Source of the DNA: Bretschneidera sinensis
Taxonomy: Eukaryota; Streptophyta; Magnoliopsida; Brassicales; Akaniaceae
Length of the DNA: 64,000 nucleotides
Direction: 5' to 3'
Assembly (NCBI GenBank): GCA_023935145.1
Contig: CM043705.1
Span: forward strand, 23,905,290-23,969,289
The first letter of the stretch is position 1; each line of letters starts with the position of its first letter. Below are positions 44,401-56,870 of this stretch, in pieces. A model generated the notes under the pieces. The model worked only from the letters and a program-made list of their open reading frames with translations, did no database searches and was not told where the DNA came from. A program made the translations under genes and the position numbers.

Positions 44401-46408
44401 TTCAACCATTTACTAGCAGTTAAGGCAGAAATAAGACAGTTAGCAAATACCTCTCACAACCCTTCACTACCAAGATTTATTCTAACTTCCTACTTTCCTT
44501 GTTAGAATCCATCACATATGCCAAATACCCCTCACAACCCTTCTTCAACCATTTACTAGTAGTTAAGGCAGAAATAAGATAGTTAGCAAGTATCTTTCGT
44601 TCTCCCTGAAAATTAAACTCCTCGTGTCCAAGTATCTTGAACACCACATTTTTCCTAAAACAATCTACCCAAGCATGATATGCAGATAACCAATTAATCC
44701 CCATAATTAAATCAAAATCTGTCATATTCTCTATCAGCAATATTAATCACACAACCTCAATAAATTATCCTGATAATAACCCTATCTCTAGTAGGAACCT
44801 CAAAAATAATCGCATGCATCAAAGAACTAGCACTAGCATCAATAGATTTCATATAAATACTAGATGCAAAGAATGGGTTGCACAAAGATCAATCAATAAT
44901 CTAACAGGCCTACCAAGGATAGATATCATACCCATAACAATATCAGGAGTCGCTTGTACATCCTGTTGGGTCAATGCATAGACTCTGTTGTCTCTAGATT
45001 ATAATTAGCCACCACGTCCTCTCTCAGTTACTGATTCTCGACCTTTGCCCTGTACACTCCTTAATCCACCACCTCTCTTCATCGGTCTTCTCCTATCACT
45101 TCCAACGCCTATGTCAGCAGATTTCCCTAATGGAAAATCTACAGCAATATGTCATCCCTCACCACATACAAAGTATATCTGCGTAGGACAATTCCGAGTT
45201 AGATGCTCCGTCTGATTACATCTAAAGCAAACCTTTGCCTCTCAATCATACATCAGATTACCACTTCCCCCTGGTGGCATACTTACTCCTCTACCATAAC
45301 TCCCAATTCCCATAGCCTGTCTCTCAAATCTAGGGGTCCTACCAGTATTACTCTGAGCTACAGAAGCAACAGATCATGCTTGCCTCTGACTCTGCACTAC
45401 AATTTCTTGTGACAAGGAACGTCCCTTCTAGGGTGGTCTCTCGCCCTGCATACCCATACTACTACCACATCTAGGTCCCTCAAATCTAAACATTTTCAAC
45501 CAATATCTCCTACCTCTAAACTTCATCATATCTTTCTCAATCTATAATGCTTTATCAACCAGTACAACATAATTCCCTATGCCCATATAAGAGAGTTTAG
45601 TCTGAATGTCATAGTGTAATCCGTATAAAAATCTCTTACATTTCCTCTCCTCCGTATTCACTAATTCAGGTAAAAACCTCGACAGGGCTATGAATCTACT
45701 ATCATATTCAGCCACCTATAAATTACCCTGCCCTAGATAAATAAAATCTCTCTCTTGTTGTGCCCGAAAGGTATTTGAAAAATTCTTCTCAAAGATCTCA
45801 TCCTTAAACTTACTCCAAGTTAAAAGTTGTTCTACTTGTGTGCTTACCCTGGGCAAAATATCCTCCCACCACTGAGAAGTCTCACCCTCCTACATAAATG
45901 AAGCAAAAGCAACCTTCTGTCTATCTGTCACTGGTAAGACCTCAAAATATTTGTCGACATGTCTAATCCACTGCTCAGCTTCTACAGGATTTATAGATCC
46001 TTTAAAAAACTAGGGTTTAAACTTAAGAAATCTCACAAAACAACCACCTTGCATCTCATGTGCAAACACATCTTCTCCCTCATAAACCTCTTGTTTCATC
46101 ATATCAAGTTCTACTCTACCTCTTTCCTCTAATCTCTTCTGTAGATTATCAACCCTTTCTTCAGCTGCATTCATCCTTTCTATAGCACGATTAAAAGCTT
46201 CTCTCAATTTATCCTTACTAACCTTAGATTTTCTCCTAGCTCTACTAGTACCAGCTGCACTATCAATATGTTCCCTTGCAAGAACCACATACTCAACTTC
46301 CCCCTCTGCTTCAGTTCTTCTAATTATTGGGGGTCTACCACATCCTCTCTGATTTCGAATTCTACCTCTAGCTCTAACATGTCCACATGTCATCATCAGA
46401 CTCTGCAT
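41430..46408 (-). pseudogene. Tekay-like gypsy gag-pol, degenerate
   Basis: Read from right to left: gag N-terminus (46408-46010, coiled-coil-like EERVDNLQKRLEERG), CCHC knuckle CFRCNQTEHLTRNC (about 45181-45235), protease tail (DLIMGINWLSAYHAWVDC, 44700-44650), reverse transcriptase (44022-43669, FIDD at 43765-43776), RNase H (43438-43112, FTDHKSL), integrase finger and core (43084-42222) and integrase C-terminal region (42117-41524, EFAYNNQYQTSIGVAPFE, WKGVLRFKKNGKLNPRFMGP). It ends in ILDRKEQILRNKVIPLIQIL, the beginning of the chromodomain of Tekay/Del chromoviruses. At least seven frame breaks. Same family as the fragment at 2851-3991. Confidence 0.88.
44331..44610. repeat. 140-bp tandem duplication in the gypsy protease/RT linker
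   Basis: 'caagattt(c/a)ttctaacttcctact...' starts at 44331 and 44471, continuing through 'cctcacaacccttc' and 'aaccatttacta'. Since 140 is not a multiple of three, the duplication itself breaks the frame. Confidence 0.85.
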
Positions 46409-46480
46409 TAAAATATAATTTATTTAGATCTTCCACTTCTTTAAGTTCTCATGCAGTCTACAGAATCATAAAACCTAATG

Positions 46481-46491
46481 CTCTGATACCA
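46481..46491 (-). other. Primer-binding site, initiator-Met type (gypsy)
   Basis: On the minus strand TGGTATCAGAG, 4 nt inside the 5' LTR. Confidence 0.85.
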
Positions 46492-46495
46492 AAAC

Positions 46496-48048
46496 TGTAA
46501 CGACCCATCCCGGGTTGGCCAGCCCCGATATGGTGTTGTCACATTTGAAAATCCGAGCACGACATATATATGCAATAAGAAAAATAACACCAACAAAATT
46601 TTTTATTTCAATCATCAACCCTCAACAAGGGAGATACATCATTCTGATCTTGACTTAAACATTATATACAACATAAAATGCATGAATATTTATAAATAAA
46701 TTTTTATTTTATTTTCTCATTAGTCTGAGGATGTAGACACGTACGTGGTTTACAGATAATTATTTTGTCTGAATCTCAACTCACTAAACTATCTGTCCTG
46801 CCTACTACCTGAAATTATTGTATAATGAGGGATGAGCTTCACAAGTTTAGTGAATTAAATTTACTAGAAGTATTCAATTAGTATAAATAGTCTTTTAATA
46901 TTTATTCATTTTTATCTCAAATAACTTGATAATAACATTCTACTATCACTACACATATCATAAGCCCCATTCTCTATCAATATCTTCTTCTTATATATTT
47001 GTTCACCTTAAGACCATCAATTATCTCATAATTACCTCATTATGAGGTTCACAGCATAGTATACCATTTTGATAGTTCTTATCATATCATACGTCCATGT
47101 TTCTTTCTCACCATAACTGTCTCTCTGTGAGACTCATTCATCTATAACTAAATTTACAATAATAAACAAAACTTAAGTATTTCAGTAATATAATCAATAT
47201 TGGAAACAAATGCAATGCATGAATTATAATTAGAGAATGTCTTCTCATATGTCGACATGTTTTTATCTTAAACCGGCTGCCTTCTCAGTTCTTTTATTTC
47301 ATTTAGACCAGCCCCTGGTTCTTTTATTTCTAGTATATACTGGCTGTCACGGTTTTCATTTATTTCCAACATATACCGGCTGTCATAGTTTTTCATGTAG
47401 ATTGGCCCCCTCTCGGTTCTTTTATTTCATGTATATGCATATAAACAATGATATGAAATATGCATATGAACAATAATATAAAAACAAGCATGTTTTCAGA
47501 CATTTAATTTAGCTATCCTACATTTTCTCAAATTACTATTTGATCAATTTCACTAATTTCTTCTCCTCATATATCACATCAATTTATCAACCAAAACTCG
47601 TCAAAAATTTCATTTATCAACTTCATTATTAAATCGACTCATTATTCTAATAATATTATTTCTCATATAATAATTTTCTACACATCCATTATTCTTATCA
47701 TACTTATCAATCAATTTTTCATCTACCACAAAACCATAAGCTAATAATTTATTCTAATATTATCACTAGATATTTCATTTTTATCTTGATTATTTAAAGG
47801 AAATCTAAAAAAAATTAACACTCATCGCTCACCTCTCCAAAGTTTGCCACGAAATACATAGTGCTGCCTTACATGTAGCACTACAAGCTTGTTATTGCCA
47901 CTATAAGCATTTTTTTTTCTGGATGCCTAAACATTTATAAAAATTAAATCTTTCACATGTAAATATATATATATATATATATTATTTTAACTCTGTCATA
48001 ATTATTAAAGTACTTATTTACCCTTACTTTACAAATATGGGTATTACA
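46496..48048 (-). repeat. 5' LTR of the gypsy (1,553 bp)
   Basis: Starts TGTAACGACCC and ends GGTATTACA. It carries an extra 'tatac(t/c)ggctgtca' duplication near 47335-47385 and the 420-bp deletion noted above. Confidence 0.88.
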
Positions 48049-48273
48049 ATAGCCATGGTTTTACAGCAGGGCGGACACCCTAATTAAGGCATCCTAAGTT
48101 TCTTTTAAATACTCTCTATGTATTGAGCGCACATCGTAACGTGAGATTTGTGAGGTTGATTATAGTAAAACTTCTGGCAGGACGTAACCCTATTATGGGG
48201 TGAACTTGGGTATTTCGTGTCTTACTTTCTTTCTATTTATTATTCATGTGATTGACAAGTATCAAATCGTTCA
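48049..48273 (+). repeat. 5' LTR of the copia, second piece
   Basis: Begins with the duplicated ATAGC and matches 53113-53340 of the 3' LTR ('actctctatgta(t/c)tgagcgcacat', 'ggacgtaaccctatt'). Confidence 0.85.
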
Positions 48274-48275
48274 AT

Positions 48276-48287
48276 TGGTATCAGAGC
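48276..48287 (+). other. Primer-binding site, initiator-Met type (copia)
   Basis: TGGTATCAGAGC two bases downstream of the 5' LTR end. Confidence 0.88.
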
Positions 48288-48314
48288 CTTGTGTTCAAGG
48301 ATTAAGGATCAGAG

Positions 48315-51300
48315 ATGTCCATTGGATCACGGATTGAAATTGAAAAGTTCAAAGGGAAGAGCTTCGAGTTGCGAAAACTAAAGATCGAGGATCTACTCAT
48401 GGACAAGGACTTGTGGACTGTAATAGTCGATGAGATACTAAAAAGTATGATAAGTATGATGATGGCATCCATGGTAGAGGCGTCATTGGTAGTCGTTTCG
48501 GTATCATCTTCAGCAGCCATCATGAAGTGGGAGAGGCTCGATCAGAAGGCATGAAGTCTGATTCGACTATGCCTGACCGATTCTATCTTGATAAATGTTT
48601 ATGGATAGAAGACTATGAAGACACTCTAGAAGAAGCTGGAAAGCCTTTATCAGAGTAAATCTCTAGTAAATAAATTGTTTCCGCGGAAGAAGTTGTACAA
48701 CCATCGGATGGCTGAGGGCAATTCTTTCTCTATTCACCTACATGAGTTTAACACTTTGATAAGTCAGTTATTGTTTATTAGTGTTGATGTGATGGATGAC
48801 AATAAGGCTATTACACTGCTCTGTTCATTGTCTGATTCGTGGGATAACTTGATAGTTGCGATTGGTCGTGGTACGACTGGTTTGTCTTTTGAGAATGTCA
48901 TGACAGCTTTATTGTCTGAGGATATGAGGTGGCAAGATACATTGAACTCGTCAAAAAAGGCCTTATCTGTGAGAAGGTGAGCCCATGATAGAGACTACAA
49001 GAGGTTTGGTGATAAACCTAAGTCTAGGGGAAGATCGAAAAGTAGGGATAAATCTGGTCGAAGTGTTGGAAGTGTAGGAAGCCTGACCATTTAAAGAAGA
49101 ATTGCAGAAGTAAAAGTGTGAACCTTGAAAATCGGACATGTGAGATATCAGCTTCAGAAAACAAGAACCATGATGATGATGCTAGTGACTTATATATGGC
49201 ATCCTGTTTGGCTCAATCAGATCGAAGTATTTGGATAATTGACACATGAGCATCATTTTATATGACACCTTATAGGGACCTTTGATGAGGGAACAATTTT
49301 ATTGGGAGATAACTCTCCAGTGAAAATTATTGGTCATAGGAAGGTAAAGTTGAAGATAAATAATGGGACAATTAGGAAACTTCTAAGCGTGATGCATATT
49401 TTGGGTCTCAGCAAGAACCTGATGTCAGTTAGCAAGAGGCCGGATGGGGGAACGAATTTCAGCTGTGATAAAAATTAGTGCAGCTTGATTCATGGATCAT
49501 TAGTAATCGCATGAAATGTTCAGTATGGTACATTATATAAGTTGCTAGAAAATACAATACAAAATCAGTGCAGTGGAGGTTTTATCTCTGAGAAGGCGAT
49601 TGATGATGAGGCGAAATCCTATATGTTATGGCATCATAGGCTTGGGTATATCGGTGAAAAGGGACTATCTACTTTATCGTCGAAGTAGATAGTGAAAGGA
49701 TTCCCATATTGCTCAATGAGATTCAGTTTTTGTGAGCATTACCTATATGGCAAGTAGAACAGTGTGAGTTTTAAGTCCGCTGGCATGAGGGCGAAGGTTA
49801 TTCTGGATTTGATACATAGTGATGTGTTTAGGCTAGTTCTAGTCAAATCAAGGTATTACGTCTCTTTTATTGATTATTTTTCAAAGTATGCTTAGATTTA
49901 ATTCATTAAGAGTAAAGCTGAAGCATTTGATAAGTTATGTGAGTTTAAAGCATTGGAAGAAAATCATATGGAATGAAAGATAAAGGTACTGAGAACAGAT
50001 AATTGAGGGGAATTTTGCTCAGATAAGTTTGAGCAATTTTGTGTGGCAAGCAACATTGTAAGACAGAAAACAACTTCATATACACCTCAACAGAATGGGG
50101 TGGCCAAGAGACTTAATTAGTCACTCATGGAAAAATCTAGGAGTCTGCTGAGTTGTGCAGGCTTGGAGCCAGAGTTCTGTGCAGAGGTGGCGGCTACGAT
50201 ATGTTATCTGAAGAACAGGTCACCTACATTAGCTTTGTAGGATTAAACACCGTTTGAGGCACTATTCGGGATGAAGCTAAGTTGTCTCATGTAAGGGTGT
50301 TTGGGTGTGATACTTATACGCATGTGCCAAAATAAAGGAGGAACAAACTTGACAGCAAATCAGTGAAGTGCATTTTCATTGGTTATAAGGATGGGGTCAA
50401 GGATTACAAGTTATGGAATCCAGAAAACATGAATAAAACTTTCAACAGAAATATTGTGTTCAGAGAAACACAAAGGAATACAATGGTTATCCAAGATGTA
50501 CCAGAATAGCCAAAGCAAGTTCAGATTGATCTTAGCCCGGGAGATAAAGAGTGGGAGACTACCCCACAGACTGCACTAGATACTTCAGATTCTAAGTCAG
50601 TTGGGTTTGAGCACGATATTCATGTTTCTGATGTGGAGGATAAGGATTCAGACGCTGGCTCGGGTGTAAAAACCACGCCAGTCATGAGGAAATCCATATG
50701 GGTTAGGAGGCCACCCATCATGTATTCCTCTAGAGTTCTGTGCAGAGGTGGCGGCTACGATATGTTATCTGAAGAACAGGTCATCTACATTAGCTTTGTA
50801 GGATTAAACACCGTTTGAGGCACTATTTGGGATGAAGTTGAGTTGGCTCATGTAAGGGTGTTTGGGTGTGATACTTATACGCATGTGCCAAAATAAAGGA
50901 GGAACAAACTTGACAGCAAATTAGTGAAGTGCATTTTCATTGGTTTTAAGGATGGGGTCAAGGGGTACAAGTTATGGAATCTAGAAAACATGAATAAAAC
51001 TTTCAACGAAGATATTGTGTTCAGAGAAACACAAATGAATACGATGGTTATCCAAGATGTACCAGAACAGCCAAAGCAAGTTCAGATTGATCTTAGCCCA
51101 GGAGATAGAGAGTGGAAGACTACCCCACAGACTGCACCAGGTACTTCAGATTCTAAGTCAGTTGGGTTTGGGCACGATATTCATGTTTCTGATGTAGAGG
51201 ATAAGGATTCAGACGCTGGCTCGGGGGTAGAGACCACGCCGATCATGAGGAGATCCACATGGGTTAGGAGGCCACCCATCAGGTATTCCCTTAGTGCTTA

Positions 51301-52940
51301 TAGTGCATTATATGCTTTAAATATTACTAGTGATGATCCTAGCATAATAAAAGAAGCGAGGACCTCGTAAGATGCAAATATGTGGGAGGATACTATGAAA
51401 GAGGAGATGCAAGCACTGGATAGGAATGAAACATGGAACCTTATGAAATTGCCTAGGGATAGGAAGGAAATTGGGTGCAAATGGGTTTTCAAGAAGAAAA
51501 CAAATGCAAATAGAATGGTAGAAAAGTACAAGGCACGTCTGGTTGCAAATAGGTACTCGCAAATAGAGGGAATTGACTATGGTGAGATATTTTCCCCGGT
51601 AGCAAAGTTGACATCTATCAGATTTGCTTCATCCATGGCAGCTGTTTATGATCTAGAGGTCGAGTAACTAGATGTGAAGACAGCTTTCCTTCACGTGGAC
51701 TTAGAGGAGGAAATTTACATGAAACAGCTTGAAGGCTTTGTGAGCAAAGACATTGAAAAATTGGTTTGTAAATTGAAGAAATCTTTGTATAGACTAAAGC
51801 AGTCACCACAAATGTGGTACCAGAAGTTTGACACATATGCCATTCTGCTTGGGTTTACTCGCAGCTATGCTAATCACTATGTCTATGTGAAAAGGTTAGG
51901 GGTTGATTTTGTCATTTTAACCTTGTACGTTGATGATATGTTGTTGATTGGAAATAACAAGAAGATGATTAGCACTATGAAGGCATCGTTGGCAAGGCAA
52001 TTTGACATGAAAGTCCTAGGGTCAGCAAACTTTATCTTAGGCATGCAGATAAAAAAGAATCGTGAAAATGGAAAACTGTGGCTAAGTTAGAAGAAGTATA
52101 TTAAAGAAGTGTTAAAGAAATTTAACATGTCTGACAGCAAACTGGTAGGGACTCCCATGCATTTGGGAACCAAGTTATCTAAGGAACAATGTTCGAAGAT
52201 GGAGGAAGAAGCTTAAGAGATGGCGCACGTACCTTATACTAGTGCGATTAGAAGCTTGATGTACGCCATAGTGTGTACGAGACCAGATATTGCCCAAGCA
52301 GTGGGAGTATTGAGCAGATATATGTTTAATCTTGGGAAAGAGTATTGGACTGCAATCAAGAGAGTTCTTAGATATCTTCGTGGCACGTCAGAGTTTGCAT
52401 TGTGTTATGGAGGTAAGAAGAATCCTGATATTGTAGGATCGGTTGATGTTGACTAGGGAGGAGATATTGATAGCAGAAGTTCTACAAGCAGATATGTGTT
52501 CAATCTGTTTGGTGGGGCGGTGAGTTGGATGAGCAAGAGGCAAAGTATTGTTGCTCTTTCATCCACAAAAGAAGAGTATATAGCGATAACTCATGTTGGA
52601 AAGGAAGTGGTTTGACTTCAAAGGTTGTGTGCTTGAGCTTGGGTTTAAATAAGGAGCAGTGAAGGTGAAATGTGCCAATCAAGGTGCTATCTTCTTAGTA
52701 AAGAATCTTGCATTTCATTCACGAATGAAGCACATTAATATCCAATATCACTTCATTTGGGAAAAGATTGAAGAAAATGAGATAATTTTGGATAAAGTCG
52801 ATACAACAGTGAACAACATAGATTTTTTGATTAAGGTAATTAGTCTAGCAAAGTTTGAGTGGTGCTCTACTGAGATGGGCTTGAAGAAACAGAGTTCTGG
52901 CAAGTTTTTCATGTGTATGAAATATTTACCAAGTTGGAGA
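48315..52940 (+). pseudogene. Copia gag-pol, degenerate, with a 561-bp internal duplication
   Basis: The gag start (GSRIEIEKFKGKSFELRKLK, 48321 on) matches Tork/Tnt1-type gags. Further pieces are 48675-48980, a CCHC region (about 49060-49105, KCRKPDHLKKNC), protease (IWIIDT then a stop, about 49230), the gag-pre-integrase region (LWHHRLGYIGEKGL, 49627), integrase (TPQQNGVAKR, about 50083), reverse transcriptase (51380-52090, YVDD 51926-51937) and RNase H (52220-53000 in pieces). The tandem duplication 50171-51292 repeats the integrase/RT linker. Many TAG/TGA/TAA codons interrupt it; inactive. Confidence 0.88.
50171..51292 (+). repeat. 561-bp tandem duplication inside copia pol
   Basis: 'agagttctgtgcagaggtggcggctacgat' begins at 50171 and 50732, and both copies run through to 'aggccacccatca(t/g)gtattcc'. 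The period 561 is 187 codons, so the frame is kept. The copies differ at scattered sites, including a stop (CCAGAATAG) in the first where the second has CAG. Confidence 0.93.
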
Positions 52941-52942
52941 TT

Positions 52943-53340
52943 ATTAAAGTTGGTGCATACTTCACGGGTCCAGATCTGTAGAACCCCTAAAGACCACGGG
53001 GTCCCGCTCCCCGATGAGTGGGTGGGCTTTAAGGGGCAGCACTCCTGAAAATTTCAGGCCATGTACATATTTTGGGTCTGGTTTTTTACTTGACAGTTTG
53101 GGCTTGGGCTCATGAATAGCCGTGATTTTGCAGTAGGGTAGAAACCCTAATTAAGACGTCTTAAGTTGCTTATAAATACTCTCTATGTACTGAGCGCACA
53201 TTGTAACGAGAGATTTGTGAGGTCGATTATAGTGAAACTTCTGCCAGGACATAACCCTATTCTGAGGCGAATCTGGGTATATCGTATTTTATTTTCTTTT
53301 TGTTTATTATTCGTGTGATTGATATATCTCGAATAATTCG
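52943..53340 (+). repeat. 3' LTR of the copia (398 bp)
   Basis: Preceded by the purine tract AAGTTGGAGAT. Contains a 113-bp segment (about 52977-53089, 'gtagaacccctaaagaccacgg...') absent from the 5' LTR. Confidence 0.85.
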
Positions 53341-53345
53341 ATAAA

Positions 53346-54117
53346 CATCATCATTATGTTCTCTAAGCAAATCGTTATGCCTTTTTTCATCAAAGCTTGC
53401 CATTCACTATGTGCTCTTTCGACGTTTGGTTTTTGTCCGCCATGTGTAATTTTAATGATGAATTTTTCCAACTTGCCACATGCAACCTTCTCTTTCCTTT
53501 ATCTTTCTTTTGTTTTATTTTCACTCTTAAAAATTAATCATCATTTATTCTTTCTTTCTTTCTTTCTTTCCGATCTTTTTCATCAAAGCATTCCAGTGTA
53601 ATATGGTTGAATTTTAATTTCTAGCTTTTGCTTACTTTAGGTAGTTCCACACGTTACGGATGCCATTCAAGAGTGGAGAGAGCGCGTAGCAAAGATACCA
53701 GTGGTTCAAAAAGAAGGCCCAGCAAAGATACCACATATGAAAATTGTTTTGAGCAGCTGAAAGACGAAGTGTACAAAATTCTCGAATAATGAAGTTTTAT
53801 CCCTATATTTGGCTGATATCCGTGAACAAGATTTTCCCCCAGTATTACCTGTAAACAAATCAAATACTTTGCAATTCAAATCAATGCGTTGAACTTTAAT
53901 AGTTTAGAGCTAATAACTGGATTGGCTAGTTCTGGTTAGAAGCTATCATGGTCTATGTTAGTTCTGGTTAGAAGATTCTGTGCAGCTTCCCTACATCTGG
54001 ATTTGACCAACATTTGGCAATTACATGAAATTGTACATTCATTCAAGCATGATTTACATCAGAGAATGAAAATACATTCTACCATAACTTCTATTTACAG
54101 GAGCGTAGTATCTCAAC
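53346..54117. other. Intergenic spacer and CPSF100 3' UTR
   Basis: Contains a TTTC-run (about 53547-53572) and a duplicated 'tagttctggttagaag' (about 53927 and 53959). From about 54015 the sequence is the 3' UTR also found at 13835-13945. No gene seen. Confidence 0.5.
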
Positions 54118-54524
54118 TCAAAGCAAATAAAATTGTGAATACAAATACTCGTGAATCTTATAGTAATCCTCGCATAAGGGGCCTTCAATGACAATTTGCT
54201 GTGTACCAGAACCTCCACCCCACAAAAAGGGAAAGTGGTACTAAAAATGTAGCATTTCCTTAACCAGTTAAACAAGGACAGTCCTTGGACTGATTTCATA
54301 CATGGCTACAACCAAATTAACGCTGGATTTCATTCGGATGATGCACAATGAAAAGAAATACTTACGATAAAACTACATTCTTACCTTCTGGCCTACTACA
54401 TGTCTAACCTTGCGTAATGTGACATATTCACCATATCACAATGCCCCACCAGCAAATTCTACCTATAACAAATATCATTCAATGACATCATTGAGGATGA
54501 AGCAATTTCTGATATATGCACTAT

Positions 54525-54663
54525 GGTGCTGTTTGGGTTCCTTTTTAAGTGGTGATTAAATCACATTTACTTTAATCTACTCTCTATTTTGTCTTGTAAA
54601 TCACATATCCACTTTAAACATTCTGGATTTAATCACCACTTAAAAAGGAACCCAAACAACGCC
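54525..54663. mobile_element. 139-bp MITE with perfect 32-bp inverted arms
   Basis: GTTTGGGTTCCTTTTTAAGT... (54531-54562) is exactly inverted at 54626-54657; the outer ends are GGTGCT and its near-complement. TAT flanks both sides (54522-54524, 54664-54666), a 3-bp duplication as in PIF/Harbinger-type MITEs. In a CPSF100 intron. Confidence 0.85.
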
Positions 54664-55012
54664 TATATTGTTCACAAATCCAATACTCAAGATCATATGG
54701 TTTAAGTTCATTTTTCACAATTTTCTATTTTGAGAAATGAAGTGTTGCCAAATGACAGCTTGATTCCTCGTACATAGATGATTATGGCTGTTTAGTCAAG
54801 CATGCAAGATTCATATGGGTTGTGTATGTGCTATGACACAAACACAAGCAATTACTCATGAATGCATGCCCACATACATGTACATGCTAGTCAAGCTCTA
54901 TATAGCATAATTAAGCAAAGCTACACCTAACTTGAGCTAGCTGGGAAGAATCCTATAGGACGCAGATACCACCATGCATCAATGTATCCTCCTTTTGATG
55001 AGCTCCATATCT

Positions 55013-55072
55013 AGTCACCATTATCATTGCCGTCATTATCATCATCATCATCATCATCATTGTCATCAAAAG
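55013..55072. repeat. ATC/CAT microsatellite
   Basis: Imperfect (CAT)n run, 'cattatcattgccgtcattatcatcatcatcatc...', in a CPSF100 intron. Confidence 0.85.
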
Positions 55073-56539
55073 AGTCACACATGAAAGCAGATACAACGAG
55101 GGCAACAAATTGATACTCCACATGCTCATGTCCATTTATGACATATTCTTATTTGACTGCTAAAAATAAATTAATTTAAGCAAAAGATGAAAGAACAATA
55201 CCTGGACAACCTTGCCAGAAAGAAACTGTTTGAAGTCCTCCAATTTTAAATGACCACCAAGGACTGACTTATGTGGGGGAGCACCAGTTGAGATGGGTAG
55301 TAAAGACAGCAAGTCACCGTCTTCCCTACTTCAGCATCAACCCAAGTTATTTCATAATCTCCCAACTGAAGATGCAAATATATCAGACATAGAGAGGAGA
55401 TCAAATATAAGTAACATAAAATTATTGAATATCATACATGCATATACCATTGAAATGCTTACCTTCTTAAAGAGCACATTACTCATCAGCTTTTCAATAA
55501 GTTGTACCTATATATCACATAAGAGAGCAATATGAATGATGATATCTAAACTCACTGATTCACAAAGAAATCAGATTTTATATTTATCAAAAAAATGAAA
55601 AGAAATCAGATTTTATATTCATAAAAAAAAAGAAATAAGATTTTATACCTTATAAGCACATAAATCAGAGGTGATATTTACAGTTTCTTCAATTTGGGTA
55701 GCGTAAACACGAGGACAAACATGTTTCAAGCAGTGTTGCTTCAAATGGTCTGTGGCCTCAGCTGATTCATGCACCAAAACCTCCAAGGAAAAAACACCTA
55801 TAAGTTAAGTTATTTGAAGCCTCAGCAACAACAAATAATATCGATAATAATAAATTAATAATAGATGGAATGACTTCTAGATCATAGATATCATAGCAGT
55901 GTCAATTAAAAATGCCGAACCCACTGTCCAGGAGGGATGTCAAAAGCTGATTGGGTTCATAGTATTTGAGAAAGCAACTTTTTTATTATTCTATGGCTTC
56001 CAACGCCTTGAACCAATTACTTTCCAAGAATGGTCAAACACGCAGATAATAGCATTATGCTCTTACTGTGTTATACATGCTCATAAACTTGCATTCTACG
56101 ATTTGCACGTCACAACCATTAATAAAATTAAGAACAAAACCATGGACTCAATTACTTGCTCACATAATAGCGGCAACACATAGCATGCAAACGCCACTCA
56201 CAACAGCATTACCTTCAAACAAGAGAAACATCATATCCTCAGTCTTTAACTGAAGTAAGTAGAATATAAGTAGCAAACATAACCTTTTCTTATCAGTATA
56301 AGGCGAAAACATAACTAGAAATCTACAAGAAAGTGCATTGGAAAAAGGAAAATACGCATACAAGTGTCAGGGAGAGACATGGGCAAGCATTGATTTGATT
56401 GAGCGGCCATCAGAGCGCCCCTCATATAGTCCATGTAAATCAGCACAGTTCACTTGCACCTGATCAATTCAATCATTGTAAACTAACCATCAGGGGAAAG
56501 CAAAAGTGATGACATAGCAACTTTGCTTGTCAAAAGCGA

Positions 56540-56870
56540 GAACTATCTAGATGAATAATTCTGGATAGGTTCTATGTCCAGAAGAAGAGCAACCACCATC
56601 TATGTTAAGTGGCAAACTTACAAAGAAACAGGTAAAATTTAGAGAAGCTCTTTTTTTTACAAGCAAAAACAATTGTATTAAAAACCGCACTAAAGGAGTG
56701 CAACCCATTTACAAGATAAAAATTCGATGAACTCCACAAATTTTTCCTCATTGACAAAAAACTCCTCACAAAACCAAAAGTTGAGGATGAAAATTTAGAT
56801 AAACTGTTCTCTAGGTCAATTTCATTACATAAGATATTAGAGATGAAAAACACACACTACAATGGAATAC
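56540..56870 (-). mobile_element. LINE 3'-end fragment
   Basis: On the minus strand it reads like the tail of a plant L1-type ORF2 plus 3' UTR (EEFVEF-type remnants, then GGGTTGCACTCCTTTAGTGCGG and TTTGCTTGTAAAAAAAA). This closely parallels the fragment at 57640. 5'-truncated, in a CPSF100 intron. Confidence 0.5.

Larger units (their letters stand above)
39512..48048 (-). mobile_element. Decayed Tekay-like Ty3/gypsy element nested in the copia LTR
   Basis: LTRs 39512-41398 (3') and 46496-48048 (5') with T(G/A)TAACGACCC...GTATTACA ends, flanked by ATAGT and ATAGC (39507-39511, 48049-48053; one C-to-T change). On the minus strand: 5' LTR, iMet primer-binding site, gag, protease, reverse transcriptase, RNase H, integrase with a chromodomain-like tail, 3' LTR. 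The coding region is shattered. Confidence 0.92.
39435..53340 (+). mobile_element. Decayed Tork-like copia element, 5' LTR split by a gypsy insertion
   Basis: The 5' LTR is in two pieces (39435-39511, 48049-48273), followed by an iMet primer-binding site, decayed gag-pol, a polypurine tract and the 3' LTR (52943-53340). Flanks GTAAA and ATAAA are a one-mismatch 5-bp duplication. Without the nested gypsy the element is about 5.4 kb. Many stops and changed LTR ends (TG to TA, CA to CG in the 3' LTR) show age. Confidence 0.88.
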
